Origin: Cristatella mucedo | Lineage: Eukaryota; Bryozoa; Phylactolaemata; Cristatellidae | Direction: 5' to 3' | Length of the DNA stretch: 64,000 nucleotides | NCBI GenBank assembly: GCA_009760855.2 | Contig: WPIO01000002.1 | Location: 6,501,001-6,565,000 of the forward strand | Shown: piece after piece, positions 60,664 to 64,000 of the stretch | How positions within the stretch are numbered: position 1 is the stretch's first letter | How the letters are laid out: each line of letters starts with the position of its first letter | Translations under genes and position numbers: made by a program | The notes under the pieces: model-generated | Told to the model about the DNA's origin: nothing | Database searches by the model: none | The model's input: the letters and a program-made list of their open reading frames with translations, nothing else

Positions 60664-63097
60664 TAGCGCATGATTATTGCTGATAATGTCATCGCTCTCT
60701 AGGTTTTATCCAAAGCACAGTTCTCAGCTAATGGTACTGACGAAGTGTAAACATTTTTGCAGACAGCCAATAAAGTCTTTAACGCTTAGGATGTGAAAAC
60801 TGAAATGATTTGAACATGACATTAGGACCAAGGCGAATGTGCCAGATGGAGTTAGTAGCACCTCAGTTATCACTAGTGTCAATATTTTTATCTCCGTCGA
60901 ATCACAGTAACACACATTCGACCTATCAACCTGCCACGCGACAGCGGTGTAGCCCTTTGCTAGCCCATTGTGGCAGACCGGTAACTTGCTTATGATCACT
61001 GACACTGCTCTTTTCATCTAAAAACTTGACTTCGCTCTGAAAACAGCCCTTGGATGTATCATCTTCATACTTGAAAGAGCCGACTTTTAGCTGTGGTTAA
61101 CTTACTTGGATATTTTTGGAAACTGTCCACTAGTAGGGAAGATGCTGTACATGAACAATGTGCAGCAGAGGCCATAGCGTGCCAAATTGTTCAGACCCTG
61201 ACCTCAAGACCCTGCTAAAGAAGCCAAAGTCCTTTTTCACCTCAAAAACCAATAAACTAGGGTCGGAAAATGTTTTCAGTGCCCTCGTTCAGTGAGCCCC
61301 GAACCGTCCGTACAATTTCGTCATGCCCGAATGCGGTTGAAATAGGTCATGGCCGCCGAACGAAGCTGGGTTAGCTCATGCCTGCTGCATACGGCTGGCT
61401 TTGCCGAGATTTCTGCGTATTGCAGGAATTTTGAATCCAATGAGAGAAAGATCGAGGCTGTGCTCCCCAGCGAATGGGATCTTGCTATACGTGCTCAACG
61501 TACGAGCACTAATACGCACCAGTTAGGAGTAGCACCCAGCGACGTGTCTTCATCAGCGTCTCCTTAATCTACCAAGAGGCCTATCGATCAAACAGAAGCA
61601 GCCATTACCAGAGTTGTTTTTGCATTCTTCATTGAAAGGTAACTCACATGTTCGACGCCGCTGACGACCAGAGCTAAAAGCTACCGCCATGGCTTAGAGA
61701 AACGATCGTAAGCGGCGTTCTTTGGGAACCACTGTAAGCCGCTTTGCATGGAACGACAGTGGGTGGCTTGAGCACAAAAGACTGGGCGGTAAGTACTCGC
61801 GGATGATCGTTAAATGAATCTCAAGCAGCCGGTCAAAATAGTGTATATCAATGAAAAATCTTTTAAAAGTGATCCTAGTAATACGTCCAACGACTGCGGT
61901 TTCCCAGGCTAAATGTCAGTAGAAAGTAGCAGTGCCCCTTGATTATGATACCTAGATCGTAGCATCTTATATGCAGTGACCCTAAAAACCTTGCAACATC
62001 AGCTTCGTATGCCAAATACAACTTGGTGACATTAAAAATTGCGTGTATTGACAGCCTTCAACATTTGCTTCAGGATTTTTGCTGTCCGGCGTTCACGTTT
62101 AATGGTCAATACTAATCATTACAGGTTAATCAGGTACTAATAAGGTACTATTCAGTATGAGCTAGACTTCAGCGATCCTAAGATTTACCCTATCCTGCCA
62201 TCGTTCTTTAGGAAGAGCCAATTTAAGAAATCCGCATGAGCAGCGTACGGGTACCAGTTGCTATTTTTCAACTTGTTATCCGAGGTCAGCAGTTACTAAG
62301 GTCAGCAGGAAACCATCAGCCAGGGCAAGAAAAGCATCTGTGTTAACTATGAATGATATGTTCGACATGAGTTAAAGGTCATTTAAAAAGACAGAGTACT
62401 GAAGTCTCCTTTGCTGCGCTCGCTAGTGCTTTTTGATCCTTTCGTGGCCTGCATCGTATAGTTTACGCTCAGCAGTTGAAATATGGCAAGCAAAAAGAAT
62501 AACGTTAATATACCATCTTGTCATCTAATCACTTGACTGGGTTTAAAGCAAGTTTGAGGTGCAGATTAATTGCGCAGCTCTCACTCCCTCCACTTGAAAT
62601 GGCCCGGCTTCTCAGTGGCTCAGCTGCAAAGTATGATCCGACCGTACGACATGTCTCGCCTATGCGGCAAACCAACTGGGTAATCTCAGATCTGCATAGC
62701 AGGCTCAATTTATCACACCATAGTAGCATTGTCCCTAGTCGGAAGCCGAGACAATTCAACCGTGTCACTTCCGTCCACACTTTCAAGAGATCTAAATGTG
62801 TTGCGATATAGCAGACGGAAACACTAAACTCAATAGTGCAATGCGTAGTATAGCTGCAGATGCAGGACTGGCCACGACTGGCAGATTAAATCTGTTCTTA
62901 CTTTCGCTCGTTGTCACACTTTCACGTCTGCTTCAATTTTTAATGGGGCGACTGGCACTCCTGACTCGCCGATTATTTTCCAGAATGAAAGGTAACCAGC
63001 AGTCTCCGCTCCAACTCGCTTGTCATAATTTCAGTCGGCTTTTAATTTAAACATCTACAGGCTTGTGCGATGCGACAAAGTTGTTGTACCAAATGAG
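60664..63097. other. Unassigned AT-rich region
   Basis: Short frames such as 61349-61567 plus and 62518-62811 plus show no recognised domain and no convincing splice partners. No RNA gene or classified repeat could be supported. Confidence 0.35.
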
Positions 63098-63240
63098 TAA
63101 GATGCACATACCGTGTGTCCCGTGGCGGGTTCGAGTCCTACAGAAGACTATGCTACATTGTCTACTGCAATCGGGGCGATAACCTTCAAGGATCTTCTAC
63201 AGCTAGAAGAATAACGCTATTGAACCAGCCTCATTTTATC
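63098..63240 (+). mobile_element. SINE family B copy
   Basis: The B box GGCGGGTTCGAGTCC is followed by the family body: CATTGTCTACTGCAATCGGG, GGATCTTCTACAGCTAGAAG and AACGCTATTGAACCAGCC. The A-box side is weak. Confidence 0.6.
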
Positions 63241-63925
63241 TGCTATCAATCAGCCATCACTTTTGCTTTTACTAGAACACAAAGATAGTCTCACTACTGT
63301 GGCTTCTAATTGGGGACTGACAGCTTTTCATTTTATTCTGAGCGATTGGGCATATGCTAAAATTTGTAGTCGCAATTATGAAAAGTGGTCAGCAGTTTTA
63401 ACCCTCTCATTGACGCAAGCCGCAAACGAGTGCTAGCTGGAATCACTCGCTTGCAGCGGTAAATAAAAGATTTGCTGCTGCAGCACTCGAAACCACGACC
63501 AGGATGAATAAATTTGAGGACCTCGTCCGTGATACCCAATGAGTAGCTTTTTGTACGACATTAAATAAATTAGCCAATCCGCTCAGCCGAGAAGGTGCAT
63601 TAGAATAAGCGAGACTCCAGCGCAATGCAAAAATTCATTCCAAAGCCGCGTCAAGTAGGCAACATTTGTGACAACTTTCCTGAGGTCAAAAAAGGTAAAT
63701 AAGGCTGAGCCAATATGCAGGCTTAAGTTATTTTGGAAGCTGTCAATTGCTGGATAAATCGCGTTATTGAAAGACGATTTTTAAACTTTATCAAACACGA
63801 TCTCTATATATATCAGAGTACTCGACCGCATAGCACATATGTAGAGTTATTTCCTGGCTATTCGTAGCTACGACTGCTAACGGTGTGGGCTGAATGATCG
63901 CAGGGTGCTGCTGGTGTCACTCGCT
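63241..63925. other. Unassigned
   Basis: No coding or repeat family signal recognised before the terminal CT tract. Confidence 0.35.
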
Positions 63926-64000
63926 CTCCCTCTTTCTCTCTCTCTCTCTCTCTCTACACATATATATATGTATACATATATCTTTCTTTCTCTCCCTCCC
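63926..64000. repeat. CT/TA microsatellite at the right edge
   Basis: (CT)n, then a short TATA/CATA block, then CTTT/CTCC repeats running to the window end. Confidence 0.85.

Noticed and set aside
61349-61567. 72-codon plus-strand frame
   Set aside because: No recognised family, no supporting splice sites, isolated in a repeat-rich desert.

Overview
The window is nuclear DNA from an invertebrate metazoan. Its genes are split by GT-AG introns, and it carries tRNA-derived SINEs, CR1/L2-type LINEs, Ty3/Gypsy LTR elements and very long dinucleotide arrays. Tandem IgGFc-binding domains joined by an acidic DNDCD/DDDGD linker are a combination I associate with spiralians such as flatworms and molluscs, and with lancelets. 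I cannot name the species.

Layout. (1) 818-7051, minus: a secreted protein with tandem IgGFc-binding domains. Eleven exons could be joined with matching phases, from a 46-nt signal-peptide exon at 7051 down to 818; the 3' end lies beyond the left edge. (2) About 7-25 kb: a GC-rich unassigned stretch, then an AT-rich, repeat-laden desert. It holds an octamer minisatellite, an old LINE, a Gypsy integrase scrap, and a compact LTR element at 20524-22481 with 97% identical LTRs that encodes only gag-like sequence. (3) 25970-39849, minus: a complete GRTP1-like TBC-domain RabGAP in ten exons (339 aa). Its introns hold a LINE of about 2.6 kb, a Gypsy pol remnant in antisense, a 770-bp CT tract and other microsatellites. 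(4) 41593-47968, plus: SUPT7L (STAF65-gamma), a SAGA-complex subunit, seven exons found and the 5' exon(s) not fixed. (5) 48486-49302, minus: RNF181, a complete two-exon RING-H2 ubiquitin ligase of 152 aa. (6) About 49.5-64 kb: a graveyard of LINEs in both orientations, SINEs and one large foldback element, with no gene I can support.

The genes are unrelated in function: secreted mucin-like/adhesion protein, Rab GTPase regulation, chromatin co-activator, ubiquitin ligation. GRTP1-like and SUPT7L are head-to-head; SUPT7L and RNF181 are tail-to-tail. All gene models come from reading splice signals, phase agreement and remembered family alignments; nothing was checked by search or RNA data.

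The most interesting structures are the gag-only LTR element with alanine-rich and 36-bp tandem-repeat coding sequence, a SINE family whose 3' tail matches the 3' tail of the resident LINE, three perfect stem-loops just after the GRTP1-like stop codon, and an inverted repeat with arms of about 88 bp at 60.3-60.7 kb.
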